Assembly (NCBI RefSeq): GCF_003254395.2
Contig: NC_037641.1
Location: 2,310,001-2,374,000 of the forward strand
Reading direction: 5' to 3'
From: Apis mellifera
Taxonomy: Eukaryota > Arthropoda > Insecta > Hymenoptera > Apidae
Length of the DNA: 64,000 nt
Shown here: piece after piece, positions 40,771 through 55,850 of the stretch
Numbering within the stretch: the first letter of the stretch is position 1
How the letters are laid out: every line of letters starts with the position of its first letter
Translations under genes and position numbers: made by a program
The notes under the pieces: model-generated
Seen by the model: the letters and a program-made list of their open reading frames with translations, nothing else
The model's database searches: none
What the model was told of the DNA's origin: nothing

Positions 40771-41379
40771 TTATAGTATAATTATTAACTTTATCGTTTA
40801 AACAAAAATAAATGAAATTGCAAAAATTTAAATAGGAATTTTTTTTATATATTTATACATAATGTATGTATGTTTTGCATCAGTAAATTTTTAATAAAGT
40901 ATCAAAATATTTAAATGTTATTGTTAAATTTTTTGATAAAATATAAAAATAAATCTATATTTTAAAAAATGTTTCGTATTATTTAATTTCTAATAGAATA
41001 CTAAAATAATTATTATTATTAAAATATTAATTCAATTTTATATCTTAATATTTTTTTACATTTTTGAATACTAAAATAATTTTGATTGTTTAATCTTAGA
41101 ATAAAATAATTTCATATTCAAATATTCAAATGTTATATAATTGTATATTTGAATAATCTATATTTTCAAATTTTTAACTGATTATTTTTTTAATTGATTA
41201 GAATAATCTTTATTCAAATATTTATTTTTAATTTTTTTTATATAATATTAAAATAATTTATATTTAAATATTGTATAACAAAATAAATTTTTATTCAAGT
41301 TTTTAATAGAATAATGAAACATTTTCATATTCAAATCCAAATAAAGAAAATCTATTTATTACATAAACAGAGTATAATG

Positions 41380-42250
41380 TCATTAAAATGGAAAGTGAAA
41401 GCGTGTATTACACGTGGGAAGAAATAGCACCATTATAAATATACTCAGTCCCTATGAAATTATTCTAACATTTTTCTTATTCCATCTTAAAAAGGAATGC
41501 GCGTTCCAATCAAATCAAACTGAGTTTCCTGTGCTTTCTCTAATTTATAACATCAGGAAGACGCTACTCGTTTTCCACGGAAGAGATTCAAAACACTGTT
41601 TTTACCACGATCGTATGTGAATCACATAATCGAGGAAATGTTCGTTTCCACTTGTGATTACTCGATTCACATGCGTGCATTTCGCGCGATACCCGTGAAC
41701 CTCGAAACATACTTACTTTCTGTTTTAAATAAAATCTCGACAATGATAAGAACAAAGATAAATTTTAAGACTAAAATTTTAAATAAAAAAAAGTTAAGAA
41801 GAAAGTTATTTCGATGAAATCAAAAATAATATATATTTCAAATAATAAGTTAATTGTCGAATGACTAGGTTATGAAAAACAGTTAATTATAGTATTTATA
41901 AATACACAAATTTAAAAATTTTATTTTAAATAAAGTTATTATTTGAAATAATATTCTTTAAGATTTTAATTAATTAGTTTTTCAGCTTGTTAGTATTTAA
42001 CTATAATCGAGAGAAGCACTGCCATGTCTTTCTTTAAGGTCGAAACGTGACAACGAGTCCCGCCAGGGTCGTTCTCCCCTCTAATCTCGTATCCGTTTCC
42101 AATCGGTTCCACTGACTTTCAGAATTACCATACGGTGCCCAGTGTTATTTAATTTTGCGTGCAGACGGAAATGTCACTTGTAAGACAAGAAGCCCGCATT
42201 TTTAATCGCGTATGACGAGCATGCGCGCTTTTACTTTTTTATATAGATAC
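41380..42250. other. Balanced islands 17 and 18
   Basis: Two mixed patches (41380-41720 and 42010-42250) are separated by AT-rich DNA. The first has a CACGTG at 41411 and unsupported frames at 41414-41620 and 41617-41817. The second has CCCGCCAGGGTCG and GAGCATGCGCGC. No gene called. Confidence 0.35.
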
Positions 42251-44860
42251 TATTTTTTTTTCAAAGATGGAAAAATAATTTATTGAATTAGAAATTCAAC
42301 TTGTTTAAAGAAAATTAATCTTTCGTTACAATATTTTTGAATTTTCTTTGAATTGCGACATATCCTTTTATATAATATTCAAATAATTTGTAATCCAAAT
42401 TAAATAATTTGCTTCAAAAAATTGCAGTTCTATTACTAAGTCAAGTAGTGACAGGATTTTTAATAATGTTACTAAAAAAACTATAACAATTATATTAATG
42501 TAATAATTAATGTAATAATTAATGTAATAATAAAACAGTAATTTTGATCATTGACGATACAAACGAAAAACAACATGTAAATTTTGAAATTTATCGTAAA
42601 TTTTATTCTATATATTCTGTATATTCTGAAAAATTATTAAAATTTCAAATATATTTTTTTTTCATTTTCTATTCTTAATCATTTCAAATGAAATTAAATG
42701 GTATTTCTTAATTCGCATACTCAGAATTATCTCTAAATTAAACAGACAAGGAATTAATTAAAAATTATAACAACTAAAATATATTTTATGATTTTTTTGT
42801 GAATTATAGTTCACATAAGGAAACATTATTCTATAGTTTATTGTTAGTAATAACTTGATTTTAGATTATTTTCAAATTGAGTTGCTTAATTTTAAAATTT
42901 TATTGTATTTTCTGAAAAATTAATTTAATTCTTAGATGTATGATTTTATTTGCTGTAATTTTTTTACTTTTCTTTTTTTCTTTTTCATAATTAATTAAAA
43001 TAAAGTATATTTACTAGAAATGAAAAAACTTGAAAAAATTTAATATTCAACTTTCTAATCTATAAATTAACTATTTATTAAAAAAATAATTAACATTAAT
43101 AAGCTAATCAACATTAGTTTATTTAATTCTTTAATTTAAATCAGAAAATCTTTAATGAAAATTTTTAAATAAGATCTTTAATGAAAATTTTTAGTAAAAA
43201 TGAAAAATAAATAGTAATAACATACTGATAAATTTTATTATCATGATAAGAAAATCATTATAGATGTAGATTATTGAACACAATTCTTGAACACAATGAA
43301 TTATTATTAATTATTATCATATTATTGTCTATAATTATTATCATAATTATTGCAAAAAAGATCATAATAAAAGTATTATTACTTTGAACTATAAGAAAAT
43401 TATTCCATCCGTAGAAAAGTTAATGTACTGATGTAAATTATACGTAAGTAATCGATAAATCTTTTTCGATATTCACATAGAAATGTGAATTTTTATAATA
43501 ACACATTTTTACAATAACATTTTAATTATGTATTAGGATATAATTTGATTTAATTTGAAAAATAATTATATTTAAAAAGAATTTTTCCTTAAAAAATATT
43601 ATTTATGTATAATTGATATTAAAATACTGATAATAATAAATTGATAATAAAAAGAATTAAGTTATTTATTATAATTTATGATTAATTTTCATTGCAAATT
43701 AAATTTTTTATCGACTTTTATATATAAAAAATTAAATTATAATGAAAAAATGTGAGAGTTTCACTAATAATACTCACAATGATACGAATAAGTATGAAAT
43801 AAAAAATAAAGAATAATATTTTATTTTCATGAGAAAATATAAAATTACGTCATTGCATCAAAAAATAAATTTTATGAAAAATACTTAAACTTGAAATTTC
43901 CATTTTTCCTGTGGACACATCATTTAAAAAAAATCTATTTATAGTTAAAAATAGTTAAATCACACTTTTCATTCTATCATTCATTTTACTATTTCAATAT
44001 TTCCAATACTTAACCCACTTTTCCATTTATTTGATAAATTACAATCCACATTACTCGATAAATTATTAATACACAGATAGAACAACTCAATAAATAAATC
44101 AAATTATTAAAATCTCTCAGCAAATTAATTTTATCCAATGATTTATATTTTATCAAGGTTTATTAAACTCAAGTTTCATAAAAAATTAGTTCAATATATT
44201 GATTGTAATCTTCCATGATCATGGTTTATGATGTATCTCAATCTTTGATGCTTTTTAGTCATTAAGAGATTGAAACGATGTACAGAATGTTAAAAAGAAA
44301 ATGAAGATTCATATAGCATACATAAGGTACAATATAACGAATAAAAAGGTTTAATAAACATATATCAAGAATTTAATTAAATATATATTTTACTTAAAAT
44401 TTATTATCTTGAGATATAATAATTTTTTATTTATATTATATAGTATATTATATATTATAGTATATTATATAGTATCATGATTACTATTAGCTTCTTAATA
44501 TTTACAAAAATTGTTTCATACATTTCATTCAAATGTTAAACGTTTCATTTTTCCTTCCATTTCTATACACATATATTTTCTTTAAGAACTCTCTCGTCGT
44601 TAAATCGTTCATTAAATCGATTCATTAAATTATTTATCGGTAAAAAATTGGCACAATTTTACCGATTTGTTGTGAAATATACTTAGAATATTCAAAAATA
44701 GATATTTATAAATTCTAACGAAAATATCATATGCGATATATAGAAATCAATAATAAATAAATTATGATACTAATATAAAAAATAAATATATCTCGGAAAC
44801 GATTGAGTTTTTTGATCATGTTTATTTCAAAATTTTTTTATTCAATATGCATTATGTTCT
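42250..44860. other. AT-rich background
   Basis: A donor-like GTAAGTAATC near 43444 has no plausible exon before it. Otherwise nothing. Confidence 0.6.
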
Positions 44861-45130
44861 ATATAAATGTTAAATAATTTTTTTTTAATATTCTATATAT
44901 GCTTTCGAATCTGGACAAGGATGCTTAGTTCGTGCCTTGCGCGAATTGGAGTAGTGAGCAATACCGTTAAAAACAGTGTCCGCGATTACCTTTTGCTTCT
45001 TTTTCTGATTGCCTTTTTCCACCTCCAGGGATTCCCTCTAGCAATTATTGCAAGACCAGGGCTCCATTCAAGGCATTGGATTGTATATAAAACTGCTCGT
45101 TTCTCAACGATGTTGACATGAAAGACATCA
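44860..45130. other. Balanced island 19
   Basis: An open frame at 44867-45121 includes a hydrophobic stretch (YLLLLFLIAFFHLQGF), but it starts in AT-rich DNA and has no family motif or splice context. Probably noncoding, though this frame is a little more protein-like than most here. Confidence 0.3.
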
Positions 45131-46690
45131 AACTATTTATTTGTTATTGGCAAGATTAATAAAGGATGAGATTAAGAGATAAATTAATTTTTAAGAAAAG
45201 AAAGAGAGAGAAGATTTGGATGAAAATGTTAGAGAAGATTATTTTTGTACTGTTTTATGTTTTTAGAAATATTTTTAATATTCGCAAAATGTAATTCATT
45301 TATTTATTATATTAAAAATAGAATTTTGTAAGAAATTATGTAAAATACACGATTTCAAAATAATTAAAATAATTCAAAAAATTAAAAATAAAAATTCTAT
45401 TTTTATACTTTTAAGAGAATTCAAATTATACTTAGTTTCCTTTTTCTCTTGAAAAAAACATTTGTATTATAATTATTATTTATATGCATGTATATTATAT
45501 GTGTATGTAAAGTTGAATTTTGAAGAAATTAAATATTTTGATTGCAATCTGAATAAAAAAAATGATCAAAATGAATATGAAAATAAGATAAAAATAATTT
45601 AATTCTAGTCTCATGTGAAAAAGAATGCAGATATTATCAACAATTGGCAATGAATAAAATTGAGTAACACTAAAATTTAAATAACAAAATATAATATATG
45701 TATTTTAAATAAATATTTAAAATAGAAAATATCTCATTAAAATTATAAAAAATTCTATTCAATGATTTTTAATATAATTTTCATATTTGAAATTATTCTT
45801 CTATTTTTTTATATATATTATATTCTTTTTCACAATTTTTTTTAATCTACTATACATAAAGAATTAGATGAATACAATAATAAATATAGTAAATCAAAAG
45901 TTTAGAATATATTTCATAAAATCTAAAATCTAAAATCTAATTATTTAAAAAATAATTAAATTTTGTTATCGTAAAAATTTTTAAAAATCTATTAATTAAA
46001 TAAAATTAATATTAATATTTATAACATTAATTTTAAGTAATAAAATTAACAGAAGATTTAATATAAAAAGTTATTTAAAATCAAATTTTCAATTTTTGAT
46101 TTTATTGTTTATTGATATTTAAATATCAATTTTTGAAATAAAAATGTTCCAAACTTTTATTTTCAATAAAAATATACAAATATTTTTAACAAAATTAATA
46201 TTGATATTTATTAAAATAGAAATAATTATTTTCGTTATGTTATTTTGATTGCATAATCATATTATAAATAGCTTTACAAATTGATTCCATTAATCATATG
46301 TATAATTAATTACTTTAAATACAATTTTTTACATGTATTATAATTTCATCTTTTAATAAAAAGTATTTTTATTAATAAAATCATATACTAATACAATAAA
46401 ATTGAATATTATTATTACTTTCTTTTCTAAACATTCATAGTAAAGTTATTTCAAATATTTAAAAATATTTCATATATCTATTTTTATTTATTTATTTTCA
46501 AATGCATAATTAATAAAAATAATGGGAAAATAGCTTACAGTATTTTCGAGATGATTTTGAAATTACAATAATAAAAATTTAATATCATTATTTTCTTTTC
46601 TAAATATTCAGAGTAATTTTTATAAAATTCTAACAAAATATAAAGCTATTTCAAGAATATTTCAAATTTTCATTTATTTAATTTCAAATG
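45130..46690. other. AT-rich background
   Basis: Nothing distinctive seen. Confidence 0.6.
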
Positions 46691-46990
46691 CATAATTAAA
46701 ATAACGGAGAAAAGCAGTATTTAAAGCACTCTTGAGACGATTCTGAAAGGAATTAACAGCGCGGCGAGATGATAGCACTGTTACTGGTTCCCACGATTGA
46801 ATACTTTCTCCGTCGAACCTGCTCCGTACGTTGGATGCACAGGATTTCATGTTCCTTTGCGGTTTAAGCATGCAAAACAAATGCGTTCAATGATTCTCTC
46901 CATTCTCACAACACGGTCCGTGAACAGGGAAATCCCTATTACACAATGAAAATAATCTTTGCTAATGTAACCGAAGAAGTAATCGAAGAA
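46690..46990. other. Balanced island 20
   Basis: Mixed sequence (CTCCGTCGAACCTGCTCCG area) with a motif-free minus-strand frame at 46674-46880. Confidence 0.3.
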
Positions 46991-49310
46991 TAATTTTTTT
47001 TAGTAGTTTCAAAAATATATTATTTCATTATTTTCAAACATATTTTGGCTATAAATAAATTGTTTCTAACATTTCTATGTATATGATTGTTTCTTTTTGG
47101 TGAAAATAAATAGAAAATTTTTTTTATCTTTAACTTCAAAGTTTATGATTTAATCAAATTTTTATATTATATATTGTATACATTTTGTTTTGAATTTTAT
47201 TTATTACATTAAATTTATTGGTTTCCTTTGTATTGAAATGAATCTTGAAATTCATATAAATAAATAAACATTGACTATTATTACAGAATTGAAAGGAATC
47301 TTGATAAATATAATAAAGTTTATTAAGAAATAATGGCGAATAGTAGCAATAGTGACAAAGCTTTAATATTAAAAAAATTAAGTTGATTATCAATATTCAA
47401 AAGATTTAAAAAGAACATCATAATAAAAATCATATATAAAGAAAAATTTATAATCATATAATATCGAATAAAATTTCCATTTTATTAATATCTTATAGAA
47501 GAAAGTTAAAAAAATTATAACACTATAATTTTGATAAATATTATGAGAAAGTATCGATTATTATTAACGATATTCAAATAACGGTTATTCATTAAAATTA
47601 TAATTAATAAAAATATTATTTAAAAAAAATTTCAATTAAATAAGAATCATATATATACAAAATGTATATAATTTATGAATATAATATACTATAAAATTGT
47701 CATTCTATCAGTATCTCAAAGGAACAGTAGAAAATCACGTTTCAAAACGTCTGAGTTAGCATTACATAAGAAAACCGGACTGACCTTTTCCAAAGCTTAA
47801 CGCTTGAATTATCTCCTATATTCACAGTGCTATTACGTCATTCAACAGGCAGTGTCTTTTATCGTGAAAAATAGAAAAAAAGCAACGAAAAATGATAAAA
47901 TGATATGAAAAAAAAACTACCCTTCAAATCACTAATCATAATCATGAACGAATATACACGATGTTTCGATTGCGAAAATTTATTGAGCAAGTGATGATTA
48001 TCATCTACGATTTAACGCACGCATATCAAGTATTTAGACATTTTACATTCTTTAGACAGAAGTTAGTTAATAACATTATAGCTAATTAAAATTAAAATTG
48101 ATTCGTCGTGTAATTCGTCTATTCAACTAGATCTTCAATTTCGAAAGATCAAATCAAAGAATTTTATTGGATTGCTCTTTTCGTTCTGTGATGCATGTTT
48201 AATCGATTTTCGTAATAATATATCATTTTAATATATGAGTTTCTATCAGAGAATTACAAAAATTTTGTCAATAAATCACAAGTCAAAGATTAGATTTTAA
48301 TTGCATTTTATAAGTATAGAAGTACATCTTTCAATTTAAATTTCTTCGAATAATCATTATTTATTACAAACTTTTATACAAATTAAATTCCTCAATTCTA
48401 ATACAGTGAAATTTTTAACATCCAAAAATTCCATTATTTTATAATATTTGGATAATAGTATTCAAAATTTATTTTATTATTATTATTATATTTTATTAAT
48501 TATTATTATATTATATTATTATAATATTAATTTTTTAATTCTTGTAATGAATAAGAAGATGTAATGAAAATAATGATGAAGATACATTTTCATTATAAAA
48601 TATTTATTATATTTATAGCTTTAAAAAAAGGATTAATATGATTTGAGAAATAAACAGAATATAATTAATATTTAATACTAAAAATATTTAATATTAAAAA
48701 ATTTGTATAACTTAATATTAAGAAAAAAATCTATAAATAATTAAAAGAATATTTCATTTATTATTTTATATTTTGCTTCTTCTAATTATTATTATTCTTT
48801 TGTAATATTGTAGTATATGAAAATTTTTTTGACAACAATCATGTCTCTTATTATTTCAGATTATTAGAAATTTCATTATAAATATTTGAAATTTTAAAAT
48901 ATTTCAAACTTTATTTTTAAGAATTCTTTGAATTCCATTTGAATTATAAAACTTCTATTTGAATAAAAATAAAATTCTATCGTAAATAAAAAAATAAAAA
49001 TCTCTTTTGCAATTTTAATTTAATTTCCTTACTGAAAATTTAAAATCTTATTTTTAAAATAATTTACTCTATTAATAAACTCTCATAAAATTAATCATAT
49101 AAAATTCTAGTTTAAGTACAAAAATTTGGATAAAAAATTTTTTTTACAATAAAATCTTTTTTGTAATTTCAATTTAATTTTTTTACAAAAAATTTTCCGA
49201 CTTCGCTAAATAAAAAATGTAAAAAAGTTTTCAAAGTTATTAATTACTTGTTGTTTGCATCCATTTATAATTTATTGACAACAACAAAAATATAAATAGA
49301 ATATCAATCG
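46990..49310. other. AT-rich background with a mixed patch at 47690-48220
   Basis: The mixed patch is less AT-rich over about 500 bp but has no coding frame. The (TTA)n-like tract is at 48478. Confidence 0.55.
48478..48535. repeat. (TTA)n-like low-complexity tract
   Basis: Repeated ATTATTATTATA and TTATATTATTATAA blocks. Confidence 0.8.
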
Positions 49311-49650
49311 AGTACATCCATTAGATCATTCATGAATCAAATGAGAAACACATCGTCCACATCGGAAAGTGAGATCTCGCGTTTTCGATTGAAGAACGAG
49401 TCAAGTGGGTTACGTTGTCGCGTCGGCGAGATTGTTGAAACTTGCGACACGTTTTCCTCAGGGTCAACGTGTCGGTGACTTCGTCCGTATGAAACGGACA
49501 TGCATCGTATATGCGTGGTCACGTTCGATGATACCTGTCTCACGATCCGCTTATTGTTCATAAAATTCGTACGAAACGTAAAAGAGGCTTCAAAGTGATT
49601 CGAAGTCGGATTAAAATAGAACAGATGTAAGGAAGGGCGCATTTTTATAT
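49310..49650. other. Balanced island 21
   Basis: CpG-rich sequence with an open minus-strand frame of 101 residues (49337-49642). It has no recognisable motif, signal peptide or splice context. An imperfect palindrome (GTCCGTATGAAACGGAC) lies at about 49484-49500. Confidence 0.35.
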
Positions 49651-52240
49651 ATTTTTTGATATTATCTATACTTACTTCAAATACTCTTCTTGGTTTTTAA
49701 ATGTAATTTTTAGATTCTAATCCGTTTCTATGTTCGTGAAATATGAAAAATGATTTTGATTGTTAATCTTGTATATAATTTATATATAATTTGCATATCT
49801 ATTTTTACAATGTTAATTGAATTTTATAAATCATATATATACGTTAATAGATATGTACGTTATCAAATTATATTTGGAAATCGCAAAAAAATTTTGCTTT
49901 TTTTATTTCTCTCTATTTTATAATTATATTTTATTAATATATAATATAATTGTGAAATTTAAAAAAAATATTTTATTTCAAAAATTGAAAAAAATCTCAA
50001 ATTATGGAAAAATTTTATGTATTTATTGTAATAGATTTTTAAAAAATATATATAAAATATATATTATTGTTATTCATAAGAAAGGTAATGGAAAATTTTA
50101 ATTTTAATTTTTTGTTACTATTTTGAAAATTAATGTATATTAAATAACTAAATTTGAGAGCTTTAAATAAAAAAAAAAAGAAAACATTAATAAAAAAATT
50201 TTTTATTATTTGAAAAAATATATTTTTCCATTCAAGATTTTTTGTGCAGATAATAAAATCCTGATTATCTTGAAGAATTTTTTATTTATATGAATATATC
50301 TATGATAACTATGATATATGTAATAAATAATTAATATCATTATTATATATATTATACATTAATAATGAAGTTAAGTTAATAATAAGTTAATTATTTACAA
50401 AAATTCCAAATAAATTTTGCACATAAAATATGCTTATATATATTTTGTTATAAAATTATATATATAATTAATTACACATTAATTAATTTTATTGAAGAGT
50501 TTCAATTTATCACTTTTTTTTTGTATAATATTCTACATAGAAAAATTGCATTTTTATATATACAAAATCATTAATAGTCAAATTCTATATTAACTATATT
50601 TTGTGGATTATAACTATTTTTAATTGAAATTAAAACTTATTTTTATAACAGATTTGGATATTATTTATTTATTTCAATATTATAATTTTACTTCATTGTT
50701 ATTTTATTAATTTATAATTCTTTCTCGATTTTATTACTTAAAAAAATCTTTTTTAAGATGCTTTTCATTAAAATTTGCTAATTATTTTGCATTTATTTAG
50801 TTGTTTAAACTCCCTTTCTTTTGGCATTAAATTCTTAAATTGAGACAAAGTTGCAAGTCTCTTTTTCAATTAATACGTTCCAATTTTATTTACCATCTTC
50901 ATCGATCTCCGTTATAAAGAAGAAATATGATGAAGCGCTTATGCATTCACCTGAAACACTGAATTCCTTTCTAAAAAGATCATACATGCCTGAAATCAAA
51001 GAAAAAGAGATTTCTGGTAAATAGAATCCCCGAAAAATTTCTCTTAACTTAGCGAAAAAATAATTCAAATATGTATGTAATTGCAATCGCATAATCGAGA
51101 ATGTAGTAATCAACTACACAAATAAATTCTACATTTCAATTTTTCTATTCTTGCTTTCGCTGATATATTTCTAATATCAAAAGAAAAATTGGTAAATAAA
51201 TATTAGTTTTTATTTAATTGACATATAATTACAAAAAAAGAAATGTTAAATATTTCTTAAAATATAATTCTGTTTATAGAGTTAATTTATTAATATATAA
51301 TATCTAATATTCATTTATAAAAACATTCTTTGAAGTATAATTCTATTTTTATAATAATAAAATAATATTTATTGATTCTTATTTAGAATACTTTTTAAAA
51401 GTATTCTTTGAAACATTTTTTATTTTTAGATCATTGAAAAAATTCAAAGTTCTAATTGCTTTTTATAAATTAATAAAATTTTTATAATTAGTTAATTTTT
51501 TAATTATCAAATAATTGAACTTAAATCTTTGTTAAGATTTTAAAATATTAAAGACATCATATGTATATACATATATATATATATATATAATACATAATAT
51601 GACAATACATGTTACTAAATAGACAGGTTTTTATAAGAAGATTTTAAAAATATACTTGTATATTTTGTATGTTTTACATATATTCTATATGTTTCATGAT
51701 TAAATAGCAATTTCTAATGTATTTTATACATTGATTATAGAAAATATTAGTATATTCTTATTTTTCAATGAAGTATTTTTTCCTCATATTTTACATCTCA
51801 ATTTTATATTATCAAATATTAGTAGTCAAATATTAATAATATTAATAATATTTAGCAATGACAATATATTAATAATATCAGATATTATTAAATTAATTAA
51901 AATTCTTAAATATTTGGATCTAATTAATTAGATTCTGTAATGAACATATATATAAATTTATATTATATTAAATATATTGTAATATTATAATATAATTAAT
52001 TATAATATATTAAAGATATTAACTTTTAAATTGATATTAACAACAAAAATAATTAAATAGGAATATTTATTTCTATAAAACATCTTATAATCTTTAACTT
52101 TCTTCCTCTCTAATTTGAAATTATCTCTTCTTTCTCTAATCTTTAACTAAGCAATTTCTAAAAATTTTCTCCGATATTTTGTTTTAAAATTCTCTTCAAA
52201 GAAATATAATTTGTTATAATTGTTATAATTTCGAATATAT
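49650..52240. other. AT-rich background with a weak patch at 50800-51130
   Basis: Open frames at 49817-50101 and 51731-51931 are Ile/Lys/Asn-rich and compositional. The weak patch carries an unsupported minus-strand frame (50886-51113). Confidence 0.55.
51567..51592. repeat. Short (TA)n microsatellite
   Basis: About 20 bp of TA between ACATATACA and ATACATAA. Confidence 0.85.
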
Positions 52241-52560
52241 CTTTTTCCGTTTTGTTTGTGAAATACGAAAACCTATGAAGGATCGTTATCGATCATTGAA
52301 CAGCATCATGGCCCCTTTGGCAGCGATTGTGAAATGGCCCCTGATTGGCCTGAGGCCAGAACGTCAGAGAAAGAAGGGCGACACGGAGTCGACCAGGTGA
52401 CCCAATGCACCTGGACGAGGATGACCTCGAACCATGAGAGTACGTCGATCTCGATAGTTGATTACCGGTGGTTGGCCATCGGTTGGATAACCGGATGTCA
52501 TCTTGTTGCCGTCAACTTTTGATCGTTGTCTTTTGATAAATTTTGAGCTCTTGGACTTTT
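52240..52560. other. Balanced island 22
   Basis: GC-rich core with ATTGGCCTGAGG (52344-52355), also found in island 9, and a CCGGTGGTTGGCCATCGG patch. The frame at 52334-52522 (62 residues) has no recognisable motif. Confidence 0.35.
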
Positions 52561-55500
52561 AAAATCCTTTTTTGAAAAAAATTTTAAAAAGATTCATGAA
52601 AAAGAACTCGAGAACTATTAAGGAAGTCAATTAACGAAATATAAAGAGATTGTATCTATTGTATTTTTATGAGTACTTTTGTAAGATATGTATTGTAAAA
52701 TATGTTGGGAATAGAAAGTATATGAAGAGTATAAAATAATCCTTTTCTTCTTTAACAATTTATTAGAACGCTAGTTTTAAGAATTCTATTTTTAAAAAAA
52801 ATTCTTTATTTTCAAAGAGTATAATAATATTCTTTTTAAATTTTTGAATACTGTTTTTTTATGAGAAATTTATTATTCTATAATAATACTTTTAATATTA
52901 TAATTTAGTGTTTTTCAAAATTACTAAATCAATTTTCTAAAAAGATTTCATTAGAATATTTTAAATTAATTAAAATTAAAGCAATTTCAATAATAAGTAA
53001 AAAATAAAATATGAAAAATAAAAAAATATTTAAAATTAACAAAATGATTTAAACATTGATTACAAGTTAATTATAATTTGTAAACATCTGAATTCAATTA
53101 AAATATTATTTTTTATGGAATTATTTATTCTTTTTTTATTTATTTATTCTTTTAGATCATATTAAAATTTCATTTACAATTAAATAATAAAAAGTAATAA
53201 AAAATGAAATTTATATTTCTAATGTTTATATATATTTCACTATAACCAAATAAATATCTTAATAACATTAAAAAATGATATATAGTAAATAGCATAATTA
53301 TGCAAATTTAATCTCTTTATCCAATTTCAATGATGTTCTTTCTATAGTTTCTCTAATATAATTTTCTAGAAGAACTATAGATCTCATCATTATATCGATA
53401 ATTTCATGAGACATTAATCAAAAGAATTTGCAGAGACTGCTAAAGATTGAGTACTTAGCAATTAAAGAAGACGCTGATCGATCTTGTTCGATGAATATCG
53501 TCAGCTGGTCAAGATTTCATAATCATCTACCATAATATTGAAAGATAGTTTATACGCTCTGTTTACCGTAATATTGTGGGCACTGTAATATTGTAATAAA
53601 AGAGCTTGAGTGTAAATGCGAATCTCTGGGAACGTTTGAAACACGAGTTTCAGTAGAATAACTGTGATTATGAACCGAGGGAAATTGATCGTTTGGTTTC
53701 AAAATAAACTCTTTGTAATTCTATATTAAGTTGGATTTGATATTCAAATTTTTCTCAATTTTTTTTTAATTCGAATATCAGAAATTAATTTATCGCTATA
53801 TTTATTTAAATATTTATTAAATGATAAGTTAAACGATTTAAAAAAAATCATGGATTTATACGTAAAGATATTTTTTTTGAAAATAATTTTGAAAATATAT
53901 TAAAGAAGAAATATAAAATCAAATGTCGTTGAGATAAAAAGAAATAAGAAAATAATTTTCTATCAATTAATGAAAATAATCAAAATTTATCTTGCGGTAA
54001 AAATTAAAATTCTAAAAAAAAGAAATGTAAGAAAAAATATGTATGAATAAATTTAGGAGTAGTTAAAAATTTAATGCGAACAACAAATTTATTTTAAATA
54101 TTTATTTAAAATAAATGTAATAATATGTACATATTTATATTTATTTTTCAAAGAAAAGAATATATCAGTAATAAAAAACCCACGCATGTGAAATTAATTA
54201 AATATTCATTATCATTTTGTAACTTGTCTTGTTCTAGAAAATGATAATTATAAATATTTTTTTTTAAATATATTTTATTATTATTATTTTTTTTGAAATA
54301 TTTTTTTTTAAATATATTTTATATCTTTATAAAATATTGCTATTTGAATTGTGTTAAATCGAAATATATCAATATAAAAATTAAAATTATTTTTGTTTTT
54401 TACATTATTTTTTTCAAAAATTTTATATTATACAAAAATCTCATATAAAAAGAAAATTAAATGCTATTGTTTTAAAACATTTATATTTTTTTTTAATTTT
54501 AGATTATTATACATTTATTTTATATATTAAATAAATTATATATTGATTATATATATGATTCTCCTGATTATTTTAATAGGAAATATGAAAATATATTACG
54601 ATATATCCCTCTTAAATAAGAATATCTTATAATCGAATTTTTGTATTTGCATTTGAAGGAAATATAGATATAATTTAATATAAATATTTATTAGTAATAA
54701 TAATAAATGACAAATTCTGACAAAATTCTCTTGAATAATAATCATTAGTAAACTCATTTTATGCAGCTATAAAAATAAAGTTCAGAAAAAAATCTTAAAA
54801 AATAAATTTAAATATTCAAGTAATATATAAAAAATATTTTGTAAATATTTCATTCAAATATATATATATGTTGCAAAATTATTCATATTTATTTATAAAA
54901 TAATTTTATTTTACATAAATTCAATTATAAAAAATTATAATATTATATTAAAGTTTTTTCATGATTTTTTGATAAATTACTATTATTTATCTAAAAAAAT
55001 TGAATTGAAAAAAACTACAAGATCTATTATCTACAAGTACTATCTACAAGATGTCATATAATGTATTGTTCTTCTCCTGTTTCTATTTAAACTACTCAGA
55101 ATTTTTCCAATTTTTATTATAGTAAGATATTACAGTAAAAAATTGTTATTTTAAATATAATTAATTTCGTTTATAATAATTATTTATTATATAAATAAAA
55201 CTAATATTAGAAGAAAAATATATAGTATATATTTATATAATATATATTATATAATATAAATGTATAATATGTAATAATTTCTCTGTATGTGAATAAAAAT
55301 CCATAAAAATTATATGAAAATCAATTTTAATTTTTCAAATTATAGTCAAATTATAATTTTTATTGAACTATTTGATGTAGCTAAAAATTAAAAAAAAAAT
55401 TACTATTTATATTGAAAAATCTTTAATTTAAGACATATTATAATTTATAGTTCAAAAAACATACAAAAAAAAATAAGAAACATGCGAAATGATAGTATGT

Positions 55501-55850
55501 TCATGCATTTTTGTTATTCATATATTATCAAAATTTTTATAAATTTCAAATTACAATATTTCATAAAGTAAAGATTTTTTCATATGTATAGCTTAATAGT
55601 TTTTTTTTTGTAAAAAATAATCAATTGTATCGATGTGCAATAAAAATTATATAGTTTCATTTAAAAAATTAAAATTGATCTTCACGTGATCTCTGTTCAT
55701 CATTATCTATAGAAAAATAATTAATTACATAATATTAATAATATTTATTTATACCATAATATAACAACTTTTATTTAAACCTTTTTTTCGTATCATTTAT
55801 ATTTTTTCGATTTATATATTTATATTTTATTCACAAATAAACCGAATATT
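52560..55850. other. AT-rich background with a mixed patch at 53380-53720
   Basis: The patch has no coding frame. A TCACGTGA palindrome occurs at 55682-55689. Nothing else supported. Confidence 0.55.

Noticed and set aside
49337..49642. Minus-strand open frame, 101 residues
   Set aside because: No motif, splice context or signal peptide; it could be revisited if transcripts map here.
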